Assembly: GCF_023206395.1 (NCBI RefSeq) | Contig: NZ_CP066150.1 | Location: 1,178,001 to 1,242,000 of the forward strand | Direction: 5' to 3' | Length of the DNA: 64,000 nt | Source: Vibrio sp. ED004 | Lineage (GTDB): Bacteria; Pseudomonadota; Gammaproteobacteria; Enterobacterales; Vibrionaceae | Shown: positions 26,586-34,600 of the stretch, piece after piece | Layout: every line of letters starts with the position of its first letter | How positions within the stretch are numbered: the stretch's first letter is position 1 | The notes under the pieces: generated by a model | Told to the model about the DNA's origin: nothing | The model's database searches: none | What the model saw: the letters and a program-made list of their open reading frames with translations, nothing else | Made by a program: the position numbers and the translations under genes

Positions 26586-28241
26586 ATGGATCAGTTGACT
26601 GCAAAGCTTAAAAAGCTCGAAAAACAAAACTACCGTGCATATCAACAAATTAAAGGTCAATACGACTTTGCTGATTTTGAATTACACATCGACCACATCC
26701 AAGGTGACCCGTACGCGTCAGCTTCTCGTTTTCGCGCAACACGCGCGTGGTCGTTAACTGGGTTAGATTGGCTGAAAGAAAAGTCTTACGAATACCAAGT
26801 TGCTGCACGTGACTTTATTGCGCGCAGCTTTTCTGAATTCGCTAAGCAAGAATCGACGGTTTCAATCGCTCTTACTGGCCAAACGGTTTTAGACAGCACA
26901 TCGGTTGTGTTCACTGAACACGGTATCGAACTTCGCTTCCGTATCAACCTACCAGCTGATGGCCGTAGCATCCTTGCTAAGAAAGCAATTAACATCATCA
27001 CTTTCTATTTACCGAAGTTTATTCGTCGTGCAACGCTTGAACGCGAACTGGACATTGACGCGATGATCAAACATTGTGAAACGATTGAAGACCAAGAAGC
27101 GCTTCGTGCTCAATTAGACGAGCACAACCTAGCTTCATTCGTTGCTAACGGTAGTGTGCTACCGCGTATCGCGGGTAACTGTGATCTTCCAATGAAAGAT
27201 GCCGTTCCTTTTGCAGCGCCAGAATCATTGAGCGTAACACTAAACACACCAAACCAAGGTGATGTGACTGGCCTAGGTATTCCTAAAGGCATCACGCTGA
27301 TCGTTGGTGGTGGTTTCCACGGTAAATCGACACTATTGAACGCTGTTGAACGCTCTATCTACAACCATATCCCTGGTGATGGTCGTGAAGGTATTGTGAC
27401 TGCGATTGATACGATGAAAATTCGTGCGGAAGATGGTCGATGTGTGCACAGCTTGAACCTATCAAACTACATCAACCATTTACCAATGAAGAAAGATACG
27501 TCTGACTTCAGCACTCAAGATGCTTCGGGTTCTACGTCGCAAGCAGCTTGGTTACAAGAGTCGATTGAAGCCGGTGTACAAACGCTCCTTATCGATGAAG
27601 ATACGTCAGCGACTAACTTCATGATTCGTGATGAGCGCATGCAGGCGCTTGTGTCTAAAGGCGACGAGCCAATCACACCACTTGTTGACCGTATTGGCCA
27701 ACTACGTGAAGAGATGGACATCTCAACCATCGTGGTAATGGGCGGTTCAGGTGACTACTTAGACGTAGCAAACACTGTGATTCAAATGCACGACTACCAA
27801 GCGGTAGACGTGACTGAAAAAGCAAAAGAAGTGATTGTTCAGCACCCTACTCAACGTTCGAATGAATGTGAAACGGCGTTAGAGATGTTTGTGCCGCGTT
27901 CATTGAACCGCGCATCGCTGATGAACATTCTTATGGATGGCAAGTTCCGTGTTAGCGCGAAAGGCAAAGAATCACTGCGCTTTGGTAAAGAGTTCGCCGA
28001 CCTTTCTGCGTTAGAGCAACTTGAGTCAACATCAGAGGTCAATGCGATCGGCTGGGCTTGGTTCCAGTTTGCGCAAACTCCAGGTTGGTCAAACAACCCA
28101 GCGAAAGAGTTCAATACTATTTTAGAAAACGAATGGCATGCTAACATGCCGAAATATGGTGACCTAGCGAAACCAAGAACGTTGGATATCATGGCTGCCT
28201 TGAACCGTATGCGTAAATCTCAGTTCAAACCTTCGAACTAA
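26586..28241 (+). CDS. Predicted ATPase of the ABC class (PF09818-like)
   Basis: 551 residues. The P-loop is LIVGGGFHGKSTLLNAVE (about 239-256). Downstream are LLIDEDTSATNFMIRD, which looks like Walker B plus switch region, and VVMGGSGDYLDVAN. The N-terminal 200 residues and the C-terminal LMNILMDGKFRVSAKG segment match what I recall of this soluble, widely conserved bacterial family of unknown function. No transmembrane segments. It is followed by a strong terminator, so it is monocistronic. RNA- or nucleic-acid-linked roles have been suggested from similarity, but I see no direct proof here. Confidence 0.8.
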   Translation: MDQLTAKLKKLEKQNYRAYQQIKGQYDFADFELHIDHIQGDPYASASRFRATRAWSLTGLDWLKEKSYEYQVAARDFIARSFSEFAKQESTVSIALTGQTVLDSTSVVFTEHGIELRFRINLPADGRSILAKKAINIITFYLPKFIRRATLERELDIDAMIKHCETIEDQEALRAQLDEHNLASFVANGSVLPRIAGNCDLPMKDAVPFAAPESLSVTLNTPNQGDVTGLGIPKGITLIVGGGFHGKSTLLNAVERSIYNHIPGDGREGIVTAIDTMKIRAEDGRCVHSLNLSNYINHLPMKKDTSDFSTQDASGSTSQAAWLQESIEAGVQTLLIDEDTSATNFMIRDERMQALVSKGDEPITPLVDRIGQLREEMDISTIVVMGGSGDYLDVANTVIQMHDYQAVDVTEKAKEVIVQHPTQRSNECETALEMFVPRSLNRASLMNILMDGKFRVSAKGKESLRFGKEFADLSALEQLESTSEVNAIGWAWFQFAQTPGWSNNPAKEFNTILENEWHANMPKYGDLAKPRTLDIMAALNRMRKSQFKPSN

Positions 28242-28566
28242 GATTTAGCTAAACATCAGTAATTCCTTTCAACGGCTCTCACTTTCGAGGGCCGTTTTTT
28301 CTTCACTTATCTAGTAGCCCCATTTACCTAGTATCCATCATTTACCTTCTATCCCTTCTGAAGTGCTTATCCCATCAACCAACCCAAAACTTGTTGTTTA
28401 AATCAGTGCAGTAGACTCGTGATTAACTAGCACTTCTAGGTAGGCTCCAGCGTTACTAATCTTGGAAATACCAAGAATCATGACACAGCTTTTACAAAGC
28501 CATGGTGATATTCGGATAAAGTCCCGACTCTACAAATGTAACTAAATGTAAAAGTCTGAGGTTTTG
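28242..28566. other. 325-bp intergenic region
   Basis: Holds the terminator at 28271-28301 and the promoter region for the PBP2 gene. Nothing else was recognised. Confidence 0.5.
28271..28301 (+). terminator. Terminator of the ABC-class ATPase gene
   Basis: AACGGCTCTC pairs with GAGGGCCGTT (one G-T pair), followed by TTTTTT. Confidence 0.87.
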
Positions 28567-30465
28567 ATGAACCACCAACGCGTCAAAATGCGTGATCATA
28601 AAAGCGAAGTGAATCTGTTTCGAAACCGAGTAATCGTCGCGTTTGCGGGGATTTTAGTCTTCACCCTCGTTCTGATTGGAAACCTCTACAGGCTCCAAGT
28701 ACAAGACTTCAAAAGTTACCAAACGCGAGCTGACGGAAACCGAATTAAGGTACTTCCTATCGCCCCTACGCGCGGTTTGATCTACGATCGCAACGGTGTG
28801 TTATTAGCCGAGAACCAACTCGTGTTCGATTTAACCATGATCCCCGAAAAGACGGATGATGTTGATGTTATGCTGAGCAAGCTCAACAAATTCATCCCTC
28901 TCAATGATGAACAAATCGAGCGATTCAAACAGCGTTATCACAACACCCGTCGCTTCAAACCCGTGACGATATTAGAAGGTCTTAATGAAGAAGAGATCGC
29001 TAAGTTCTCTGTTCAACAATATCAATTCCCCGGCTTATCGATCGATACCAGCCTTAAACGTTTCTACCCAAATGGTGAAATACTCACCCATGTCTTGGGA
29101 TATGTGGCACACATCAACGACAGCGATTTAAGAAAGCTTGATGAGCAAGGTAAAGAATCCAATTACCAAGCGACAACCGTGATCGGTAAACTAGGTGTAG
29201 AGCGATACTATGAAGACCTACTTCATGGCACCAAGGGGTATCAAGAAGTCGAAGTGAACAGCCGTGGTCGTATTGTTAGAACAATTCAGTATGTTCCTCC
29301 TGTCGCAGGTAAAGACATTGTTCTTAACATCGACATCGAGCTACAAAAATATGTGTTCGACCAACTCGATAATCGAACTGGCAGTGCTGTGATTCTAGAT
29401 CCGAAAGACAACAGTGTATTAGCGATGGCATCGAGCCCTAGCTATGACCCAAACTTGTTTGTAGACGGCATTTCGAGCAAAAACTACCGAACATTGCTTA
29501 ACGACCCTGCACACCCATTGGTGAACCGCACAACACTAGGGGTTTACCCACCCGCTTCGACCGTAAAACCTTTTATGGCCGTTGCTGGTTTGCAAGAGCA
29601 TGTTATCTCGGAACATACCATTCGTGATGACCACGGTTCATGGCGTATCCCCGGTTCTAAACCTAACTCAAAAGCGTGGCGAGATTGGAAGCGTTGGGGT
29701 CATGGCCCAGTTGATGTGACACAAGCGATTGAGGAGTCAGTGGATTCATTCTTCTACCAAACGGCCTTTGATTTGGGCATCGATCGTATTTCAACGTGGA
29801 TGAACCGCTTCGGATTTGGTAAACCGACAGGTATCGACATCTACGAAGAAAGTACTGCCAACATGCCGACTCGTGATTGGAAGATGATGCGCTATCGTAC
29901 CCCTTGGTATCAAGGTGATACCGTGCCGATTGGTATCGGACAAGGTTATTGGACTTCTACTCCACTGCAGTTAGCTAAAGCGACGTCTGTGCTCGTGAAT
30001 CACGGTAAGGTAATGCCTCCACACATTCTAAGAGCAACACTAGATCATGGTGAAGACTTTGATACGCAAACGCCTGTTGTCCCTAAACAGATGGCATCAA
30101 TTGACGAAGTTCCCGATGAGATTTGGGATGTACCAATTAATGCAATGAGGCTGGTAAACAATGGTAGTCGAGGCAGCGGTCGAAGAGCCTTCAAGGGCGC
30201 TGATTACGTCAGTGGTGGTAAATCGGGTACGGCACAAGTTTTCGACTTGGCAAAAGATCAGGTCTATAACTCGAAGAAGCTAGCACGTCACCTACTCGAC
30301 CACGCGCTTTATACCGCGTTTGCACCTTATGATAATCCTGAATACGTTGCGACAGTGGTTATCGAACATGGTAACGGTGGTTCAAAAGTTGGCGCGCCAT
30401 ACATTCGTAAGGTACTTGATTACGCATTTGAGCATAAAAGTGGAGTGAGTAAAGACCACTCATAG
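28567..30465 (+). CDS. Penicillin-binding protein 2 (class B transpeptidase), stand-alone copy
   Basis: 633 residues. A short cytoplasmic N-terminus and one membrane anchor (about 22-42) precede the dimerisation domain and the transpeptidase domain. The catalytic SxxK is STVK (in YPPASTVKPF, near residue 331), the second motif is SVD (EESVDSFFY) and the third is KSGT (GGKSGTAQV). FGKPTGIDI and IGQGYWTSTPLQLA are typical of PBP2/MrdA. PBP2 normally drives rod-shape elongation with RodA; no rodA, rlmH or rsfS neighbours are present, so this is probably a second mrdA-like gene. Start ATG 28567 has GAGG a few bases upstream. Confidence 0.88.
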   Translation: MNHQRVKMRDHKSEVNLFRNRVIVAFAGILVFTLVLIGNLYRLQVQDFKSYQTRADGNRIKVLPIAPTRGLIYDRNGVLLAENQLVFDLTMIPEKTDDVDVMLSKLNKFIPLNDEQIERFKQRYHNTRRFKPVTILEGLNEEEIAKFSVQQYQFPGLSIDTSLKRFYPNGEILTHVLGYVAHINDSDLRKLDEQGKESNYQATTVIGKLGVERYYEDLLHGTKGYQEVEVNSRGRIVRTIQYVPPVAGKDIVLNIDIELQKYVFDQLDNRTGSAVILDPKDNSVLAMASSPSYDPNLFVDGISSKNYRTLLNDPAHPLVNRTTLGVYPPASTVKPFMAVAGLQEHVISEHTIRDDHGSWRIPGSKPNSKAWRDWKRWGHGPVDVTQAIEESVDSFFYQTAFDLGIDRISTWMNRFGFGKPTGIDIYEESTANMPTRDWKMMRYRTPWYQGDTVPIGIGQGYWTSTPLQLAKATSVLVNHGKVMPPHILRATLDHGEDFDTQTPVVPKQMASIDEVPDEIWDVPINAMRLVNNGSRGSGRRAFKGADYVSGGKSGTAQVFDLAKDQVYNSKKLARHLLDHALYTAFAPYDNPEYVATVVIEHGNGGSKVGAPYIRKVLDYAFEHKSGVSKDHS

Positions 30466-30499
30466 TTCGTTACTCATCACTTATTAGTAGCAATAAATA

Positions 30500-30535
30500 C
30501 AAAGCCCCACCAATCGTATGTGGGGCTTTCTTTTG
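30500..30535 (+). terminator. Terminator of the PBP2 gene
   Basis: AAAGCCCCAC and GTGGGGCTTT pair perfectly, followed by CTTTTG. It lies between convergent genes. Confidence 0.85.
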
Positions 30536-30587
30536 TCTTCTATCTTCTGGGATCTTATTAAATCGAGTAGACCAAGCTTGAGTATTG

Positions 30588-31223
30588 TTAGCCACGCAAT
30601 ACATTCCATGCTTCGCACAACGTTTGAAACTTAGCCGTGTTGCCTTCGTCTCTATCGGGATGCCAACGTAGCGCTAGGCGTCTCCATCGCTTTCGAATAT
30701 CCTGTTGGGTCGCGTCTAGTGGTAACTCGAACAAATTGAGTGCATGGGTTCTGTCCATATCCGTTTCACTGCCACCGACAAACTTCTTGTAGCGCGTCCA
30801 AAACTCATTCAACAGCCGCTTTACTTCACCTTCATCAGCTTCATAGTTGAGCCAATTGATATAGTAATCACGCAATGGGTCTTCAAGATCGATTGTATGA
30901 GTGCTGCCATGATATCGCCCGCTCATCAATTCAATGTCCATGGCTTGAGCCTGAAGCCAGCTATCTGGATATAAGGTCTCTTGCAGCTGATAGAGCGCAT
31001 TCATGATCAAGAAGTTTTTCTTAAACAGTTCTTTTTCAGGCACCGTATCTAATACAGGAACTAAACCAAGTTCGTTGAGGTGCGTAGCCAAAGTATGTAC
31101 TTTCCATCCACTCGGCTTTTGTTTGAGCACTTCCATAATCGGCCAAAGCAACGGATTTTCCATATGAGCCTGAAACTGAGGGCTCATATCTTGGTGACTC
31201 GATGATTCGGTGTTGTCTAACAT
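30588..31223 (-). CDS. DnaJ-related protein with C-terminal J domain
   Basis: 211 residues. The C-terminal 50 residues are a J domain with the essential HPD (RWHPDRDEG, about 188) after TQQDIRKRWRRLALR. The N-terminal 150 residues (HMENPLLWPIMEVLKQKPSG, LPLDATQ) match the 'DNA-J related' N-terminal domain I recall from Vibrio and Shewanella. The J domain should stimulate an Hsp70 ATPase; which client it serves is unknown. No zinc finger or glycine-rich region, so it is not DnaJ itself. Confidence 0.85.
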   Translation of the reverse strand: MLDNTESSSHQDMSPQFQAHMENPLLWPIMEVLKQKPSGWKVHTLATHLNELGLVPVLDTVPEKELFKKNFLIMNALYQLQETLYPDSWLQAQAMDIELMSGRYHGSTHTIDLEDPLRDYYINWLNYEADEGEVKRLLNEFWTRYKKFVGGSETDMDRTHALNLFELPLDATQQDIRKRWRRLALRWHPDRDEGNTAKFQTLCEAWNVLRG

Positions 31224-31336
31224 GATTAATTGAGTCCATTGGGATATGCATTTGTGTATCTTATTAATTGAAAGCGATCTGGTTCTGTTTGTCGAGTTTC
31301 AAACTAAATAAATTTCAATCAGTTATGCTCTTATCA

Positions 31337-31366
31337 AACAAAAAGGCCAGCATAATGCTGGCCTTT
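31337..31366 (-). terminator. Terminator of the 2OG oxygenase gene
   Basis: AAAGGCCAGC and GCTGGCCTTT pair perfectly; on the minus strand a T run follows. It lies 21 bp beyond the oxygenase stop. Confidence 0.85.
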
Positions 31367-31386
31367 AGAGTATGAAATCTTACTAA

Positions 31387-32226
31387 TTAGATTACGCCAA
31401 GCTCTCTTAGACGTTCCATTAGGTATTCATTTGCTGTGTACTTCTCAGACAGAACCACTTCTGGTTTCGGGTGCAGGAATAGAGGTAAAGAAATACGAGA
31501 TTTCTCTTGGCGAGCACCAGATGGATTGATTACACGGTGAGTCGTTGATGGGAAGTAACCACCAGACGCTTCTTGTAGCATGTCACCAATGTTGATGATC
31601 ATGTTACCAAAATCACACGGCACATCTAACCATTCATCGTTCTGCGCTTTTACCTGAAGGCCAGGTTCGTTTGCAGCAGGAAGAACAGTCAGAAGGTTGA
31701 TGTCTTCGTGTGCAGCAGCACGGATTGCGCCCGGCTCTTCATCACCCTGCATTGGTGGGTAGTGAAGTACGCGAAGCAGAGTTTGCTCGCTGCCATTAAT
31801 CATTTCAGAAAGTGCGATTGAGAACTTCTCTTGTACTTCTTGAGGCGCGTGCGCTTCAACCCAGCCTAATAGCTCTTGAGCAAAAGCATTAGCGCGTTGG
31901 TAGTAATCTAGAATTTGTTCTTTCAGCTGTTCAGGAATCTGACCCCAAGGGTATACGTGAAAGTACTCTTTAATATCTTTTACAGTGTGGCCCTTTGCAA
32001 CTTCCGACACTGAAGGTGGAAAATATCCATCTTGTGTTTCAACATTAAAGTGGAAGTTCTCTTTCTCTTCAGAAATGAAGAATTGGTACCAGTTTTCGTA
32101 AATTGACTCAACAAGCTCTTTCGGGATTGGGTGATTTTTTAGTACGCCAAATCCAGTTTCACGTAGAGAGCGAACAAATTGTTCTGCTGCGTCGTCAGCA
32201 AGATAATCGACAGTTTCCAGTTTCAT
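31387..32226 (-). CDS. 2-oxoglutarate-Fe(II) oxygenase, isopenicillin N synthase-like
   Basis: 279 residues. The N-terminal DIOX_N-type region (FVRSLRETGFGVLKNHPIP) is followed by the catalytic jelly roll. The iron triad is His and Asp in AAHEDINLLTVL and His in THRVINP, and the 2-oxoglutarate-binding RxS is SRISLPLF. The substrate is not predictable. Monocistronic, flanked by its own terminator and a divergent membrane-protein gene. Such enzymes hydroxylate small molecules or amino acids in the cytoplasm. Confidence 0.87.
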   Translation of the reverse strand: MKLETVDYLADDAAEQFVRSLRETGFGVLKNHPIPKELVESIYENWYQFFISEEKENFHFNVETQDGYFPPSVSEVAKGHTVKDIKEYFHVYPWGQIPEQLKEQILDYYQRANAFAQELLGWVEAHAPQEVQEKFSIALSEMINGSEQTLLRVLHYPPMQGDEEPGAIRAAAHEDINLLTVLPAANEPGLQVKAQNDEWLDVPCDFGNMIINIGDMLQEASGGYFPSTTHRVINPSGARQEKSRISLPLFLHPKPEVVLSEKYTANEYLMERLRELGVI

Positions 32227-32422
32227 GACTTTCTTTCTTGTTATGTAGTGATAGAGGGATTTTATGGTTCGCTTTGTTGTAAATCAAACTTTTGTGAAAC
32301 TCTCGCAACCGTTTGTCTAGATACTGGGCGATAACGCTACTTTTCAACAAATTTGGTGATAAAACCACAATTGAACAGTGTTCATTATTGTGTAGCTATG
32401 GATGAAACTTATATAGGATCTG

Positions 32423-33034
32423 ATGATGACAATTACGCCACTTGCTCAAAATAGACCTCTACTTTCACTGACTACTGTCTATCTTGTTATCTTTCTTTTT
32501 TCAGCCTTTGCACCCTCTTCTCGAGCTGTTTGGATTGCTGAGATCATCCCTGCGCTCGGTATTCTTGTCGGCATATGGTGGCTATCTACCAAGCTCACTT
32601 TTTCAAAGACGGCTTACGTTTTAATGTTCATCTGGTTAGTTCTGCATACGATTGGCGCTAAGTACACCTTCGCTGAAGTACCCTTTGATTGGTTTAATAA
32701 CCTGATTGGGTCTGAACGTAATAACTTTGACCGCGTGGCGCACTTTTCGATTGGTCTTTACGCTTACCCGCTCGCTGAGTATTTGATTCGTAAGAAATTG
32801 GCTCAACCTGTGTTGGCGTGTTTCTTTGCTCTGTTTGCCATCATGAGTGTTGCAGCAGGTTATGAGATTATTGAGTGGTGGTATGCGGAGATTGCAGGTG
32901 GCGACGAAGGTATCGCATTCTTGGGCTCACAAGGTGATATTTGGGATGCTCAGAAAGACATGCTTTGCGATACAACAGGAGCGATAGTCTCGTTGTTACT
33001 TCTCAAGCTCCAAGGGCGAGTTAGAGTTCATTGA
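32423..33034 (+). CDS. DUF2238 inner-membrane protein (YjdF family)
   Basis: 203 residues with about five membrane helices (about 15-30, 37-52, 62-80, 110-125, 131-152). The polar segment GSERNNFDRVAHFSIGLYAYP and the conserved acidic loop GSQGDIWDAQKDMLCDTTG between the last helices are characteristic of YjdF/DUF2238 proteins. Function unknown. GGA lies upstream of ATG 32423; ATG 32426 is an alternative. Confidence 0.82.
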   Translation: MMTITPLAQNRPLLSLTTVYLVIFLFSAFAPSSRAVWIAEIIPALGILVGIWWLSTKLTFSKTAYVLMFIWLVLHTIGAKYTFAEVPFDWFNNLIGSERNNFDRVAHFSIGLYAYPLAEYLIRKKLAQPVLACFFALFAIMSVAAGYEIIEWWYAEIAGGDEGIAFLGSQGDIWDAQKDMLCDTTGAIVSLLLLKLQGRVRVH

Positions 33035-33091
33035 TACTCGCCTTTGATTCTTAACATCAAGAGCAGTTCTTAACTTCAATATCAGCTCTGA

Positions 33092-33125
33092 AGTGCCACA
33101 CTCAACCTGTGCTGTGGCATTTTTA
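33092..33125 (+). terminator. Terminator of the YjdF-like gene
   Basis: TGCCACA and TGTGGCA form the stem, followed by TTTTTAT. The T tract overlaps the stop of the convergent zinc-ribbon gene. Confidence 0.7.
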
Positions 33126-33374
33126 TTTCATCGTTACTTTGCCGCCAACAAACTTGTAGGCAGGTGTGCCTCTAACTAAGGTATCACGTGCGAACTCTAT
33201 ACCGCATTCAGGGCAAATGCAGGGCTCTGTCGTGAAATCTTCAACGATGCGTTCTTTAAAACACTTAACGAGAGCACCTTTGCCACCTTTCCGATATTTG
33301 AAAAGTTGTGTCTTACATTTCGCACAGAAAATCTGAACCGTCTTAGTCGGTTGTTTCTTGTTTGGTTTAGCCAT
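33123..33374 (-). CDS. Small zinc-ribbon protein
   Basis: 83 residues, rich in Lys. Two CxxC pairs (FCAKCKTQLF and CICPECGIEF), separated by about 30 residues, form a probable zinc ribbon; a single extra Cys lies between them. The N-terminus MAKPNKKQPTKT is basic. I recall similar Vibrio proteins annotated only as hypothetical or zinc-ribbon proteins. Nucleic-acid or protein contact is possible. Its 5' side abuts the MITE-like element at 33381, which may carry or displace its promoter. Confidence 0.75.
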   Translation of the reverse strand: MAKPNKKQPTKTVQIFCAKCKTQLFKYRKGGKGALVKCFKERIVEDFTTEPCICPECGIEFARDTLVRGTPAYKFVGGKVTMK

Positions 33375-33380
33375 AGTAGT

Positions 33381-33648
33381 TAGGGCGTGTTGACCTTTCG
33401 TGGTTACATTTTGTTCGAGATAAAAGCGTTTTAATCGCGGCGAGGGGGAAGTAGCCTAGTCATTCTAAGCAAATCTCCCTCAACAAAGAGTAAAACGCTT
33501 TTAGCCGAACCCTTCGGGCAGCGTTTGCTGGTCATTTCTACTACGTTATCGACTTCTCATGTAGGCTAGCTACACATCGACGCCTCTGCCTTGTATAAAT
33601 ACCCAGCAACTCGCTGCAAAAATCAGCTCGAAAGATCAACCCGCCCTA
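33381..33648. mobile_element. 268-bp MITE-like element with terminal inverted repeats and nested hairpins
   Basis: The ends TAGGGCGTGTTGACCTTTCG and, reversed, TAGGGCGGGTTGATCTTTCG match at 18 of 20 positions. No ORF. Inside are a perfect 13-bp inverted repeat (33421-33433 with 33491-33503, around TAAAAGCGTTTTA), a GAGGG/CCCTC pair within it, a long-range pair GCAGCGTTTGCTGG with CCAGCAACTCGCTGC, and TGTAG/CTACA. The element fills almost the whole gap between two genes. If GGGCG is the true end, a TA duplication flanks it, as in IS630/Tc1-type elements. I believe I have seen this type of sequence in many Vibrio genomes, but cannot verify it. Confidence 0.7.
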
Positions 33649-33661
33649 GTGATTGAACTCT

Positions 33662-34570
33662 TTATTTCTTAAGTTTCGGAGCGACAAGAACCAAGCTTAT
33701 CCCGATCAAAATGACGGTCGAAGAGATAACAAATTGCATAGTGACAGGCTCGGATAACAACAACACACCACCAAGTGTCGCGATAACCGGCACAGAGAGT
33801 TGCGCGATAGATGCAACTACGGTGTTTAGTTTCTTCACAACGTAATACCACAAGCTATAACCCACACCAGAAGCTACCGCTCCCGACAATACTGCGTAAA
33901 TCAGACCTTGCTCGGTGATAGATATTTGTGCCGTGACGCTAGGAACGAAGGCAAGAAGACTCAACAATGCAATAATGACTAACGAACTAAAACCAAAATT
34001 GGCCGAAGTCGATTGAAGTGCGTTTGTCGATTTCTTGCCTGCCAGTGTATAAACGCCCCACCCAACTCCAGCTAATACCATTAATATGATGGAAATCAGA
34101 TCTGGTGAGCTTGTTGCGCCCGTCGGCATGAGCAAACAAACAAGCCCCGCAACAGACAATAAACAACCACCCCATTCAAGTGACGACAGTCTGTTACCAG
34201 CGAATAAATGCGCAGCAATCATGGTGAATTGAACAGCGACAAACAGTACTAGAGCCCCAAGCCCTGCACCTAATGTGAGGTAAGCAAACGAGAAGCCGAA
34301 CATGTAAACCAGTAGAGCCAATATCGCGGTTAAATCGAGCTCAGAGCGAATCTTGGTATACATAGAAGTGTTACCTTCTATTTTGTCTTGTTTACGTTTA
34401 GCGTTTGAAGATAAGGTCAATAAAATCAACAGTGTGATTGCACCCGATAAGATGCGCACGACCGAAAAACTCAAAGGATCAATCGTTTGATCCATTAAAG
34501 CCCAACGACACAATACTGAATTAGCAGCAAATGCCACCAGCGTAATGAATGTGATAATCACGGTTTGCAT
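33662..34570 (-). CDS. EamA/DMT-family transporter
   Basis: 302 residues with about ten hydrophobic helices in two homologous halves, each an EamA repeat (about 5-140 and 150-295). Motifs such as RWALMDQTIDPLSFSVVRI and GAVASGVGYSLWYYVVKKL are typical of drug/metabolite exporters of the RhaT/YdcZ-like superfamily. It starts 30 bp after the SgrR-like regulator stop on the same strand, so the regulator probably co-transcribes with and controls it. Substrate unknown. The MITE begins 13 bp beyond the stop. Confidence 0.87.
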   Translation of the reverse strand: MQTVIITFITLVAFAANSVLCRWALMDQTIDPLSFSVVRILSGAITLLILLTLSSNAKRKQDKIEGNTSMYTKIRSELDLTAILALLVYMFGFSFAYLTLGAGLGALVLFVAVQFTMIAAHLFAGNRLSSLEWGGCLLSVAGLVCLLMPTGATSSPDLISIILMVLAGVGWGVYTLAGKKSTNALQSTSANFGFSSLVIIALLSLLAFVPSVTAQISITEQGLIYAVLSGAVASGVGYSLWYYVVKKLNTVVASIAQLSVPVIATLGGVLLLSEPVTMQFVISSTVILIGISLVLVAPKLKK

Positions 34571-34600
34571 TGTGTTGTCCTAATCGAGTTATCTTTGGTT

